Of a stretch of 59,380 nt of DNA, positions 32,927 to 40,891 are shown one piece after another. How positions within the stretch are numbered: the stretch's first letter is position 1; every line of letters starts with the position of its first letter. The translations under genes were made by a program, and so were the position numbers. The notes under the pieces were generated by a model that was given only the letters and a program-made list of their open reading frames with translations, did not search any database and was not told the origin of the DNA. The DNA is from JAPLKX01 sp035530195 (GTDB lineage Bacteria > Hydrogenedentota > Hydrogenedentia > Hydrogenedentales > SLHB01), in contig DATKVG010000014.1 in assembly GCA_035530195.1 (NCBI GenBank), positions 1-59,380 of the forward strand, written 5' to 3'.

Positions 32927-33448
32927 ATGGAACGAGATTGGCTGCGTACAGTAGATGATAAGGGCTTGACGCCCCTGGCCCGCGTCACAAGCTGCTGCCA
33001 TATGGCACTGACCGAAGTACTCCTTCGACGGGAGGCTGAGGATCGCAGCGTCTCGCTCAACGGTTCAAGCACCCTCCATAAGGCCGCCTACATCGGCCTG
33101 CCCGAAGCCGTCAGCGTTATCCTCAACGACGGCCAAGATCCCAACGCCCGGGACAAATATGGCGAAGCCCCCCTGCACAAAGCTGCCAGGCAGGGCCACG
33201 AAAAAGTCGTGGCCCTGCTGCTCCAAAACGGCGCTGACCCAAACGCCGCCGACGTCTTCGGCCTCACCCCGCTCCACTGGACCGCCATGGTCGGACACGC
33301 CGAAATCACCGACACACTCCTCGACAACGGCGCCGACCCCGACCACCTCAGCGAGTTTCTCGACTACCTCAGCCCCGAAGACCTCGCTCGCATCATGGGC
33401 AACATACCAATCCTCGACCTGTTCGCCCGTGCCCGCGGCGTGAGTTAG
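32927..33448 (+). CDS. Ankyrin-repeat protein
   Basis: 173 residues, no signal peptide. ATG 32927 was chosen because AGGAGGG ends 7 nt upstream; in-frame ATGs at 32846 and 32861 have no such site. Three or four ankyrin repeats are visible: LNGSSTLHKAAYIGLPEAVSVILNDGQDPNARD, KYGEAPLHKAARQGHEKVVALLLQNGADPNAAD and VFGLTPLHWTAMVGHAEITDTLLDNGADPDHLS. An earlier degenerate one includes DDKGLTPLARVTSCCHMALTEVLLRRE. It mediates protein binding; the partner is unknown. Confidence 0.9.
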   Translation: MERDWLRTVDDKGLTPLARVTSCCHMALTEVLLRREAEDRSVSLNGSSTLHKAAYIGLPEAVSVILNDGQDPNARDKYGEAPLHKAARQGHEKVVALLLQNGADPNAADVFGLTPLHWTAMVGHAEITDTLLDNGADPDHLSEFLDYLSPEDLARIMGNIPILDLFARARGVS

Positions 33449-33469
33449 TACCCGCTCACGCCCGTTATA

Positions 33470-33522
33470 GCCGGCCGCGCGCACAATGCAGTCGCCCGCA
33501 AGACTGCAACGCCGCGGCCGGC
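33470..33522. other. Nested double stem-loop after the ankyrin gene
   Basis: The outer stem GCCGGCCGCG (33470-33479) pairs perfectly with CGCGGCCGGC (33513-33522). Within it an inner stem GCAGTC (33488-33493) pairs with GACTGC (33502-33507). No T-run follows, so it is not a standard terminator. It lies 21 nt after the stop codon. Confidence 0.75.
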
Positions 33523-33586
33523 AAATTATTTCTCCAGTCGGGCCGCCCCCGGCCGCGCTTCTCAGCCCCGCACTTCAGTGCGCCGT

Positions 33587-33650
33587 TGTGGGGGATGTCC
33601 CACATCCCTACGTCCCTTTTGATCCCTTTCCCTCCCTTTCGTCCCTTCCC
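33587..33650. repeat. Pyrimidine-rich repeat tract with short palindrome
   Basis: TGTGGG (33587-33592) pairs with CCCACA (33599-33604). A run of 8-10-nt units each beginning GGGA on the minus strand (GGGACGAAA, GGGAGGGAAA, GGGATCAAAA, GGGACGTA, GGGATGT, GGGACATCC) extends to about 33650. It is a looser relative of the 9-nt GGAC tracts. Confidence 0.6.
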
Positions 33651-33717
33651 CGGCTATTTTTCCCACCGCCGTTCTGATAGATTGTCTCCGTCTGACACCC
33701 GTTTTTCCGGAGGTCCT

Positions 33718-34662
33718 ATGACGTTAGGCAAAGAAGTCTACGAGCACTACAGCCCCACCGGCAAAGGAAAAGGCGTACTCCCACTCGTCACCGGCTCGAG
33801 GGTCCTCGAAATCGGGTTCGGCGCCTGCGACCTCATGAAGGCACTCGCCGCATGCGCCAACGACGTCTACGGCGTCGACTGCGGCCGCGACCTCGTCGAC
33901 AACGCCAAAAAACTCGGGTTCACCAACGTCTTCCACCTCGATGTCAGCGAAGAACCACTCCCATTCCAAAACAATTTCTTCGACGCCGTCTACTGCTACG
34001 AAGTCTTCGAGCACCTCACCAACCCGCATAGGCTCTTCTACGAAATCCGACGTGTCCTCAAACCCGGCCGCCAACTCTTTTTCAGCGTTCCCGCTCAGGA
34101 AGTCGACATGGGGTACGGCATCCAGAGGCACACCTTCGTATACCCCGGCTTGCTCGAAAAACCAAACCTCGAACGATTCTTCATGCAAATGTACTTCGCC
34201 ATCGAACAAGCCATCGAACCCGGCCCAACCGACTGGCTCCTCGGGCACAACTACGTACTCACCAACTGCAAAAACGACCGCCTCCCCGACGTCGTCGAAG
34301 TCATCACTCAAAACGTCTCCGTCATCGACCTCTACGCCCGCGTCCTCTCCCCCGAATCCCTCGATCGCGAAATCAAACGCGAACTTGACGCCTACGCACT
34401 CATGCTCGAAGAGTTCGCCAAGTTCAACCTCGCCGAACCCTTCTCAGCCATTCTCGCGTTCGTCGTCCAACACTACCCCCGCGCCCACGCCTTCTACCTC
34501 GAAACCGCCCAACACCTCCTCGCACTCGGATTCCCCCTCCCCGCAGAAGACGTCCTCGCCGCATACCTCGCCCAGGGCGACCCGCCCGAACCCACCATGC
34601 GAAAAATCAAATCGCTCCTCCAACAAGTACTCGACGCAACCACACCATCGCCTGACCAATAA
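33718..34662 (+). CDS. SAM-dependent methyltransferase
   Basis: 314 residues; ATG 33718 follows GGAGGTCCT, and the longer frame upstream is repeat sequence. SAM-binding motifs: VLEIGFGACDLMKALAACANDVYGVDCGRDLVDNAKKLGF, then LPFQNNFFDAVYCYEVFEHLTNPHRLFYEIRRVLKPGRQLFFSVP. The C-terminal 130 residues are helical and not part of the standard domain. It probably methylates a small molecule. It stands alone between repeat-rich gaps. Confidence 0.87.
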   Translation: MTLGKEVYEHYSPTGKGKGVLPLVTGSRVLEIGFGACDLMKALAACANDVYGVDCGRDLVDNAKKLGFTNVFHLDVSEEPLPFQNNFFDAVYCYEVFEHLTNPHRLFYEIRRVLKPGRQLFFSVPAQEVDMGYGIQRHTFVYPGLLEKPNLERFFMQMYFAIEQAIEPGPTDWLLGHNYVLTNCKNDRLPDVVEVITQNVSVIDLYARVLSPESLDREIKRELDAYALMLEEFAKFNLAEPFSAILAFVVQHYPRAHAFYLETAQHLLALGFPLPAEDVLAAYLAQGDPPEPTMRKIKSLLQQVLDATTPSPDQ

Positions 34663-34669
34663 GCGTGTA

Positions 34670-34723
34670 CTTTGCGCCTTGGCGAGATACTCGATCCTCT
34701 CGCAAAGACGCCAAGACGCAAAG
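34670..34723. repeat. Inverted repeat CTTTGCG..CTTGGCG
   Basis: Arms of 15 nt at 34670-34684 and 34709-34723 match at 14 positions. The phrase GCAAAGACGCCAAGACGC recurs widely in environmental bacterial genomes as an intergenic repeat. It lies in the convergent gap between the methyltransferase and the esterase and could serve as a terminator. Confidence 0.7.
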
Positions 34724-34804
34724 GGAGGTCGCACTTGCCCCACGCATTCTTGATCTGTTTTCTGTTGAAGGATGACTCATAAGCCGTCGTCCTTTGCCGC
34801 ACCG

Positions 34805-36052
34805 TCATGGTGTCTCGATAAGCCATTTTGTCAGCCAGGCAATTGCTTCATCCTGCGCGGGAACCTTGAAACTGTGTGGCGCATCGTAGTAGGAGCATTT
34901 GAAATGGCCGGGGGCGCCGAGGGCAGTGTACACGGCGGCGATTTTCTTTTCGGCATCTTCCATGCCTTCACGTGTGAATAGGATATCCTGAAGGCAGTTG
35001 ACGACCATCAGGGGGCGGGGCGCGTTGAGGGTGACGACGTCGGGCAGGTCGAGCCACGGGAGTTGGCCGGGCACGTATATCATCCACGTGTGATACCAGA
35101 GGTGGTCGTAGAGGAGCGATTTATAGGTGGTCATCCAACCGGCTACGACGGCGGCTTTGATGCGGGGGTCGAGCGCAAAGAGGTGGGCGCTGCGATACCC
35201 GCCGATCGACAGGCCGATGCAGCCGATTCTGTTCGGGTCGACCTCGGCCCGCGTGAGCAGGTAGTCGACGCTCGCGCGGTCCCCTTGGAAAAGAATGCCG
35301 GGCCACGTCATTCCGGCGGTCACAATAGTCTTGGCAGTGATCTCTTCGTGGGGGCCGGCAACTTCACGATGAGCGGTGACATACTCATTGCTGCCGGGCG
35401 TCAACCCGCGCACAGGCTTTGTGAACTGTTCCGGGAGCGTGTCCAACTCGAGGCGTTGCGAGCCAAAATAAAACGCGTCCGGCACAAGCACGACAAAACC
35501 GCGGCGGGCCAATTCGTCCGCAAAGGGGCGACCACCGTACGCCTCGTCGATGTGTTTCTGCAACCGGGCGACCGGATTCTCCGTCTCCGTGATCTTCTCT
35601 TTGCCATAGTAGTAGAACCCGCCGTGGTCGTGCAGCGCGACCACCGCCGGCGCCGGGCCGGTCAGTCCGTCGGGAATGAGCAGAAAGGCCTCGGTCTTCC
35701 GGTTTGCCGTTACGGCGTAGCGGACATGATAGCGGGTGTAGCCGGTTTTTCTTACTTCGCCGAGCACCGCTGACGCGGGTGGTGCGTTCTCAGGTTCGTA
35801 CGCCAGCAACTCCCGCATTTTCAACCGGCCCGCATCACGCCAGGCGTCAGCGTCTTTCCAATTGCCGGAAAGATACGAAAGCCTGTTCGGCTGCTGGTCC
35901 GCGTACTCTTGAATAAACGGATACAGATTGCCGACGTGACTTTTTGTCTCGGCTGCGCCATCGGCGCCCGCACCGATCGGTGCGGCCGCGCCGATGCGTG
36001 CGGCCGCAACGACCGAGACGGCCACGGCCAGCGCGTGCAAAAGTCTTGTCAT
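34805..36052 (-). CDS. Secreted alpha/beta-hydrolase (esterase, abhydrolase_7-like)
   Basis: 415 residues with an N-terminal signal (MTRLLHALAVAVSVVAAARIGAA). The alpha/beta fold carries VVALHDHGGFYYYGKE (oxyanion region), the nucleophile elbow GCIGLSIGGYRSAHL (Ser in GLSIGG), an Asp in VNCLQDILFTREGM and a His in DAPHSFKVPAQ, so the triad is complete. It is similar to acetyl-xylan-esterase / dienelactone-hydrolase-like exported enzymes. Just after the signal the coding sequence contains a 15-nt copy of the 13-mer that is tandemly repeated at 32457-32495 (35957-35971). It is a single-gene unit. Confidence 0.86.
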   Translation of the reverse strand: MTRLLHALAVAVSVVAAARIGAAAPIGAGADGAAETKSHVGNLYPFIQEYADQQPNRLSYLSGNWKDADAWRDAGRLKMRELLAYEPENAPPASAVLGEVRKTGYTRYHVRYAVTANRKTEAFLLIPDGLTGPAPAVVALHDHGGFYYYGKEKITETENPVARLQKHIDEAYGGRPFADELARRGFVVLVPDAFYFGSQRLELDTLPEQFTKPVRGLTPGSNEYVTAHREVAGPHEEITAKTIVTAGMTWPGILFQGDRASVDYLLTRAEVDPNRIGCIGLSIGGYRSAHLFALDPRIKAAVVAGWMTTYKSLLYDHLWYHTWMIYVPGQLPWLDLPDVVTLNAPRPLMVVNCLQDILFTREGMEDAEKKIAAVYTALGAPGHFKCSYYDAPHSFKVPAQDEAIAWLTKWLIETP

Positions 36053-36236
36053 TGAAGCGTTCTCCTCTCCAGCAATTATGGTTCACCTTTATTGCGCTCC
36101 GTAATGTACACCATCCCGCAAGAAGAGAAAAAACCGCGGCTCGCACAGGCGGTGTTGTTTCTCGAGGAACGATCGAGACAGTTGGGACTCTTGGGAGAGC
36201 CGCAGGTAGACGCCTCAAGGCTGGTTTTCCTACAGC

Positions 36237-37715
36237 CTACTTCAGCCGCGCGTTGATTGCCCCGAGCACGGTCCTAAGCGCCTTGATCCGCGCGTGGAGT
36301 TTGTTGTTGCCTTCGATGATGGTCCACGGGGCGTTGGCGGTCGACGTTTTAACCAGCATATCCGAGACGGCCCCGTAATACGCGTCCCACTTCTCCCGGT
36401 TGCGCCAGTCTTCCTCGGTGATCTTCCACGTTTTCCACGGCGTCTGCTGCCGCAGTTCAAACCGCCGCAACTGCTCCTCTTTCGAGATGTGCATCCAGAA
36501 CTTCACCAGCACCATCCCGTAATCCGTAAGCTCGTTTTCAAACTCGTTGATCTCGTTATACGCCCGCGACCACTCCGACGCCGTCGCAAGACCTTCCACC
36601 CGCTCGACCAGCACCCTGCCATACCAGCTCCGGTCGAAAATCGTGATGTGGCCCCCTTTCGGCAGGCTTTTCCAGAACCGCCACAGGTAATGGTGCGTCT
36701 TCTCGTCACCCACCGGCGGCCCCACCGGGATCACCTCAAATCCACGGTGGTCCAGCGATGCCACAAGCCGTTTGATGTTCCCGCCTTTCCCCGACGCGTC
36801 CCAACCTTCATACACAATCACCACCGGCACACGCGGCAGGTACAACAGGTGTTCCGCCTCCAGCAGTTTGTCCTGAAGTTTCTCGAGCTGGCGCTGATAA
36901 TCCTCCGGATCGACCGTCAGTGTAAGGTCGACGTCTTCAAGCGGGCTGCGGGACCCACGCTTGGTGTCTGCATCCCGGTGGGGTCGAGCTCCCGCTCGAC
37001 CGGCCCTCGCTGCAAGTTCGCCTGACTTGCCAAGTGCCCCTTCCAACGCGCCGATGATGGTTTTCGCCGCCTCGATGGTTGCGTAGCGCAGGTTCTCGGC
37101 GGGAATGACCGTCCACGGCGCGTAATCCGTCGACGTCTCCTCGAGCATCTCATCAACTATGCGGCACCGCGATTCGTATTGCTCGTGGTGACGCCAGTCC
37201 TGCCGCGTAATCCGCCACGCCCGCGCCTCGTCCTTCTCGATTTTCCGAAACCGTTTTGCCTGTTCCTTCTTGCTGATGTGAAGCCAAATCTTGACGATCA
37301 CCGCACCGTCGTCCGCTTGCTGCCGCTCAAACACCCCGATGCGCCGGCAGACATCCGCCCGGTCCTTCTTCTTCGCCCGCAACACGTCCCCGTACCACCC
37401 ACCGTCATACACGCCGATCCCCCCGCGCGGCGGCAACGTCATCCAGTACCGCCACATCGGCGGCCGCAACAACGCCTCATCCACCGGCACATCGAACGTG
37501 TAGAGTTTGTACCCCCGCGGATCCAGCGCCGCAAGGATCTTCCCGATCACCGTACCCAGACCCGAAGCCTGCCAGCCGTCAAACACCAGCAGCACCGGCA
37601 ACTGCGCGTCGCGCGCCTGCCGCTGGATCTCCCCCAGCCGGCGCGACACGGCCTCACGCGCCTCGCGAAACGCCTCCTTGGACATCTCGGCCTTCAGGTC
37701 GACGCTATCGAGCAT
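36237..37715 (-). CDS. pap: Two-domain PPK2, polyphosphate:AMP phosphotransferase type
   Basis: 492 residues; ATG 37715 follows GGAGCC. Two PPK2 domains are joined in tandem. The C-terminal domain has VVIVYEGWDASGKGGNIKRLV (Walker A with Lys), FDRSWYGRVLVERV (Walker B region with the lid) and LVKFWMHISKEEQLRRF. The N-terminal domain has LLVFDGWQASGLGTVIGKIL, where the Walker Lys is replaced, and VYDGGWYGDVL, so only the second domain should be catalytic, as in known class II PPK2 enzymes. It uses polyphosphate to phosphorylate AMP. The linker between domains contains a 27-nt palindromic element (36976-37002) inserted in frame. Confidence 0.92.
   Translation of the reverse strand: MLDSVDLKAEMSKEAFREAREAVSRRLGEIQRQARDAQLPVLLVFDGWQASGLGTVIGKILAALDPRGYKLYTFDVPVDEALLRPPMWRYWMTLPPRGGIGVYDGGWYGDVLRAKKKDRADVCRRIGVFERQQADDGAVIVKIWLHISKKEQAKRFRKIEKDEARAWRITRQDWRHHEQYESRCRIVDEMLEETSTDYAPWTVIPAENLRYATIEAAKTIIGALEGALGKSGELAARAGRAGARPHRDADTKRGSRSPLEDVDLTLTVDPEDYQRQLEKLQDKLLEAEHLLYLPRVPVVIVYEGWDASGKGGNIKRLVASLDHRGFEVIPVGPPVGDEKTHHYLWRFWKSLPKGGHITIFDRSWYGRVLVERVEGLATASEWSRAYNEINEFENELTDYGMVLVKFWMHISKEEQLRRFELRQQTPWKTWKITEEDWRNREKWDAYYGAVSDMLVKTSTANAPWTIIEGNNKLHARIKALRTVLGAINARLK
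36976..37002. repeat. Palindromic element inside the PPK2 linker
   Basis: Core GTCGAG-CTCCC-GCTCGAC flanked by GGTGG and CG. It is the same element as 2866-2892, where the arms read GTCGCG / GCGCGAC; the two differences are complementary. The reverse-oriented copy at 2959-2985 also keeps the pairing. Here it encodes part of an Ala/Arg-rich linker (RAGRAGARPHRDA). Confidence 0.85.
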
Positions 37716-37728
37716 AGAGTACGGCTCC

Positions 37729-37751
37729 AAAAAGCCCCGCCCGCACGGGCG
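37729..37751 (-). terminator. Hairpin with T-run between HU and PPK2
   Basis: On the minus strand CGCCCG-TG-CGGGCG is followed by GGGC and T5 (complement of 37729-37733). It could end the HU transcript. Because it stops only 14 nt before the PPK2 ATG, it could equally attenuate that gene. Confidence 0.6.
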
Positions 37752-37854
37752 ACCCACCACCGGGCGCCGCATGCGGGCGGAACGTCATGTGTATCCGCGG
37801 CGGCACAACGCCGACCGCGCAATCAGGGTGTTCAAGAAAAGAGGGGACCGGTTC

Positions 37855-38151
37855 CTACTTCTTGACCGGCGTGATCGCGTCCTTCGCCGCTTTCGCCAGA
37901 CGGAACTTCACCACCCGCTTCGCAGGGATCTTGATCTTTTCGCCGGTGGCCGGGTTCCTGCCTTCGCGCGCCTTCCGATTGACGATCACCAGTTTGCCGA
38001 GCCCCGGAATTGTGAAGCCGCGCTTCGCTTCCTTGTACGCCAGCTCGACAAGCGCCGTCAGAATCACGTTCGCCTGCTTCTTTGTGATACACGTTTCTTC
38101 GGCCAATTTCGCGATAATCTGTGTCTTAGTCATTGCCTTTACGCCTGCCAT
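37855..38151 (-). CDS. HU-family DNA-binding protein
   Basis: A 98-residue nucleoid protein: MTKTQIIAKLAEETCITKKQANVILTALVELAYKEAKRGFTIPGLGKLVIVNRKAREGRNPATGEKIKIPAKRVVKFRLAKAAKDAI. The GRNPATGEKIKIPA tip of the DNA-embracing arm is fully conserved. The start ATG 38151 follows GGAAGGAGC. A short imperfect inverted repeat (TCAAGAA / TTCTTGA, 37832-37865) overlaps its stop codon and contains GAGGGGACCGG, similar to REP cores. PPK2 follows on the same strand. Confidence 0.95.
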   Translation of the reverse strand: MAGVKAMTKTQIIAKLAEETCITKKQANVILTALVELAYKEAKRGFTIPGLGKLVIVNRKAREGRNPATGEKIKIPAKRVVKFRLAKAAKDAITPVKK

Positions 38152-38723
38152 GTGTTTTGCTCCTTCCGTTTTTTCCTCTTAGACAGAACAGTACACAGCT
38201 AGTGAAACCCTTTCCACATGCCGCTGCTTGCTCTCTACCGGAAACGCCCCCCGGCTCCCAGCGCCAAAGTGCGCTCCAACCGCCCTTTTTTGGCAAATAA
38301 CAGGCATTTTGTCAAGGTAAATTTTCACTTCCAACGGAAAAATGCCCAGAAAACGCACGTCTCATACGCTCACCAGGACAAAAAAACGCGAAAATCAGAC
38401 CAAAAAGTTCGCACCCGCCCAAATACATCCTGCATCCTTAAAGAACCCCAAACCTCAAACCCCAAACCCCATTTCAGCCCTATGCTCGTCCGTGCACTTC
38501 CAAAAATGGGTCTCCACCCCGCTGCCGGCAGTATTCTTTCTTTTCGCAAACATTTGCCCGATTCTGTCAACCAAATCCCCCTTGTCCCGCAAAATCGCCA
38601 CCCGTCCTGCCAGTCCTTCCAAGCCCAAAAAGAGCAACCGTTGTACATATAAAACAGACGCATGTGGAAACCGCCCCGCGAACCCGGGTATGTTATTGGT
38701 CGCTGCCCGAACAGGAGCTTCTC
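38152..38723. other. Long divergent gap, no gene seen
   Basis: This 572-nt gap between HU (-) and a membrane protein gene (+) is less GC-rich than its surroundings, with A- and C-rich stretches such as CCCCAAACCTCAAACCCC near 38445-38470. A TTGACA (complement of 38310-38315) has no matching -10 box. TATAAA at 38647-38652 is a weak -10 candidate for the rightward gene. No conserved RNA or small ORF stands out. Confidence 0.5.
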
Positions 38724-40574
38724 ATGAACAAGCCATCTGCACCCGCCCCCGCCTGCCTGGCCCTTGCCGCCGTCATCATGGCCTACGGCTGGGGTTACCG
38801 CGGCACGGTCGGGCATGAGGCGGGCGCGATGGTGCCCGGGGCCCTGCTTGGGCTGGCGGTGAGCCTGGGGTCGGGAAGGCCCGACTGGCAGCGGCGGGCG
38901 GCGGTGGCCGGCCTGTTCGGGGCGATCGGCTGGGCGTGGGGCGGCTGCCTCAGTTACATGGAACACACGTCCTACGTCTTGTCAGACTCGTTCCCCAACG
39001 TCCTGTACGGCTACGCGATCCTCTTCTTTCTCGGCGCGCTGTGGGCCGGGATTGGCGGCGGCGTCCTCGGGCTCGCCCTGACCGAGCCGCGATCCGAGCT
39101 CGAACGCTTGATCCGGCCGTTTACGGCCATTGCCGCTACGTTTCTCGCAGCGCACCTCTGCTTCCTGTTCAGCCCGCGTTTGGCGGAAGCCTACGAAACC
39201 CTCTCGGTCCGCCAGTTCCACGACGGCGAATGGCTGGCCGCGACTATTGTGCTTGTCGTAAGCGGCGCGTACTGGCTGGCGAGGCCGAAAGACCGGCGCG
39301 CTACGGCGCTGTTCTTCTGGGGCGCGGCGGCGTGGTGGATCGGCTACGGCGGGCTGACCAAGCTGGGCGGGCTGCGCCTCGCCCCGCTGCACCGCAGCGA
39401 AAGCTGGGGCGGCGTCCTCGGAATGCTGGTCGTCCTCCTCGTATACCTTGCGCGCCGGCAAAACCGGGCCGCACTGATGCTGTCCCTGTACGGCATCGTC
39501 GGCGGCGGGTTCGCGTTCTCGCTGGCCGTATTCTTCCGCCACCCGATCGTGGTCCACTGGGGGCCCTTCACAGGCAACTGGCCGCAGTGGCGCGTCGCAG
39601 AAGTCCTGTTCGGCCTGTTCATGGGCTTCGCGATCGCGCTGGGATGCAGGCGGTTGATCCGCGGCCGGATCGAGCCCGCGATTGAAGATACCCCGCGCGC
39701 GCCCCTCGATGTCTACGCCGTTTTCGTGATGCTCGTAGCGCTGACATGGATGAACTTCCGCCGCCATGCCGCGCCCTGGATCGATCGCTACGACTTGAGT
39801 TGGACGTGGTACGTTCTCGGCGGTGTTGTGCTAACGCTGCCTGTGCTTTACGTTCTATACCGCTACCTCCGCGGCGTGCGCCGGTTTGTGCCGGCGTCAG
39901 CCTACGGCAAAGGCGCGGCCGTAGCGCTCGCCCTGGTGTGGCTTACGGTGGCAGGGTATGCGGCGCACGACGTCCCCAGCCGCGCCAACCTCGCCGGCTA
40001 CCTGCTCCTGTGGGCGCCCGCGGCGATCGCCACGCTGCTGCTGATCCGCGCGCCGCGCATACAAGCGCAAAGCATCGACGACACGGTCGCGCGTTCAGCC
40101 GGTGTGTGGCGCGTTGGCCGCGGCTACGCGATCGCTTGGGCAATTGCGCCCGTCTTCCTGATCGCGATCACGTCGCTTGGCATGACCATGCAGGACGGCC
40201 CGCCCGAAGGAGGCGGCCGCAAACGGTTCGGCCCCGACGCGTATTGGCGGCAGACAGCGCGGCTTCTGGGCGTGTGGGAAGCGGTGGGTGTCGCGGAAAA
40301 ACCCGGAGGCGAACCGGTCGAGCCGGAAAACGCGCCCGTAACGCGCCTCGAATTCAAGCCCAACCGCGACGTGACCGCCACCATGCCCTCGGGTGAGGTC
40401 GTCGAAACGCATCAGTGGTTCCTGAAAAACCAGTACACATGGCTGCACTGGTACGGAAGGATCGAAAAACACCCGGAAAAATCAGAACTCCCCCTCGAAT
40501 TCCAAGGCAACCGCCTCTACATCGCCCTGCCCTCGCCACACGGCGCCTACACCGTCTTCGAACGCACCGAGTAG
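38724..40574 (+). CDS. Large polytopic membrane protein of unknown function
   Basis: 616 residues; ATG 38724 follows AGGAGCTTCTC. About thirteen hydrophobic helices occupy residues 1-500. Early conserved-looking sequences are MAYGWGYRGTVGHEAGAMVPGALLGLAVSLGSG and FGAIGWAWGGCLSYMEHTSYVLSDSFPNVLYGYAILF. The last 110 residues are soluble, with FKPNRDVTATMPSGEVVETHQWFLKNQYTWLHWYGRIE. Its architecture suggests an integral membrane enzyme or transporter, but I do not recognise the family. It is a single gene. Confidence 0.75.
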   Translation: MNKPSAPAPACLALAAVIMAYGWGYRGTVGHEAGAMVPGALLGLAVSLGSGRPDWQRRAAVAGLFGAIGWAWGGCLSYMEHTSYVLSDSFPNVLYGYAILFFLGALWAGIGGGVLGLALTEPRSELERLIRPFTAIAATFLAAHLCFLFSPRLAEAYETLSVRQFHDGEWLAATIVLVVSGAYWLARPKDRRATALFFWGAAAWWIGYGGLTKLGGLRLAPLHRSESWGGVLGMLVVLLVYLARRQNRAALMLSLYGIVGGGFAFSLAVFFRHPIVVHWGPFTGNWPQWRVAEVLFGLFMGFAIALGCRRLIRGRIEPAIEDTPRAPLDVYAVFVMLVALTWMNFRRHAAPWIDRYDLSWTWYVLGGVVLTLPVLYVLYRYLRGVRRFVPASAYGKGAAVALALVWLTVAGYAAHDVPSRANLAGYLLLWAPAAIATLLLIRAPRIQAQSIDDTVARSAGVWRVGRGYAIAWAIAPVFLIAITSLGMTMQDGPPEGGGRKRFGPDAYWRQTARLLGVWEAVGVAEKPGGEPVEPENAPVTRLEFKPNRDVTATMPSGEVVETHQWFLKNQYTWLHWYGRIEKHPEKSELPLEFQGNRLYIALPSPHGAYTVFERTE

Positions 40575-40609
40575 GCCCAGCGACGTATGGAGTGCGGCAG
40601 CTTGGAGAG

Positions 40610-40837
40610 TGTCTCAGAATCAGGCAAGACTCTCTTAAAGCCCCAAAGGGGCGACTACATATTAGCCTGGGGCATCGCCCCAGGTTACGAGACACACAAC
40701 GAAGAGCCCTGAAGGGGCGTCACAAGCCTTGTTACGCCCCTTCAGGGCTGGCTCATCTGGCACAACCCGCGCTCCTGGGGCGATGCCCCAGGCTGACTTG
40801 TCTGGCCCCTTCAGGGCCTTCAATGGTTCTTGAGACA
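40610..40837. mobile_element. Palindrome-rich MITE-like block
   Basis: Bounded by TGTCTCAGAA (40610-40619) and TTCTTGAGACA (40827-40837), which are inverted copies with one indel. Inside are hairpins 40640-40652 (GCCCC-AAA-GGGGC), 40667-40684 (CCTGGGGC / GCCCCAGG), 40774-40792 (CCTGGGGC / GCCCCAGG), 40804-40818 (GGCCC..GGGCC) and a larger pair GCCCTGAAGGGGCGT (40706-40720) / ACGCCCCTTCAGGGC (40734-40748). No ORF. It occupies most of the convergent gap between two genes. Confidence 0.7.
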
Positions 40838-40891
40838 GCTTCCTTGCTGCCGCTTTGTGTTGTTACGTAGTTGCTAAACGAATTACGTGGC

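Noticed and set aside
38310..38315. TTGACA as -35 of the HU promoter
   Set aside because: No acceptable -10 box lies 16-18 nt downstream.
40610..40837. Possible CRISPR array
   Set aside because: Repeats are palindromes of different sequence with no regular spacer length, and no cas gene is present in the window.
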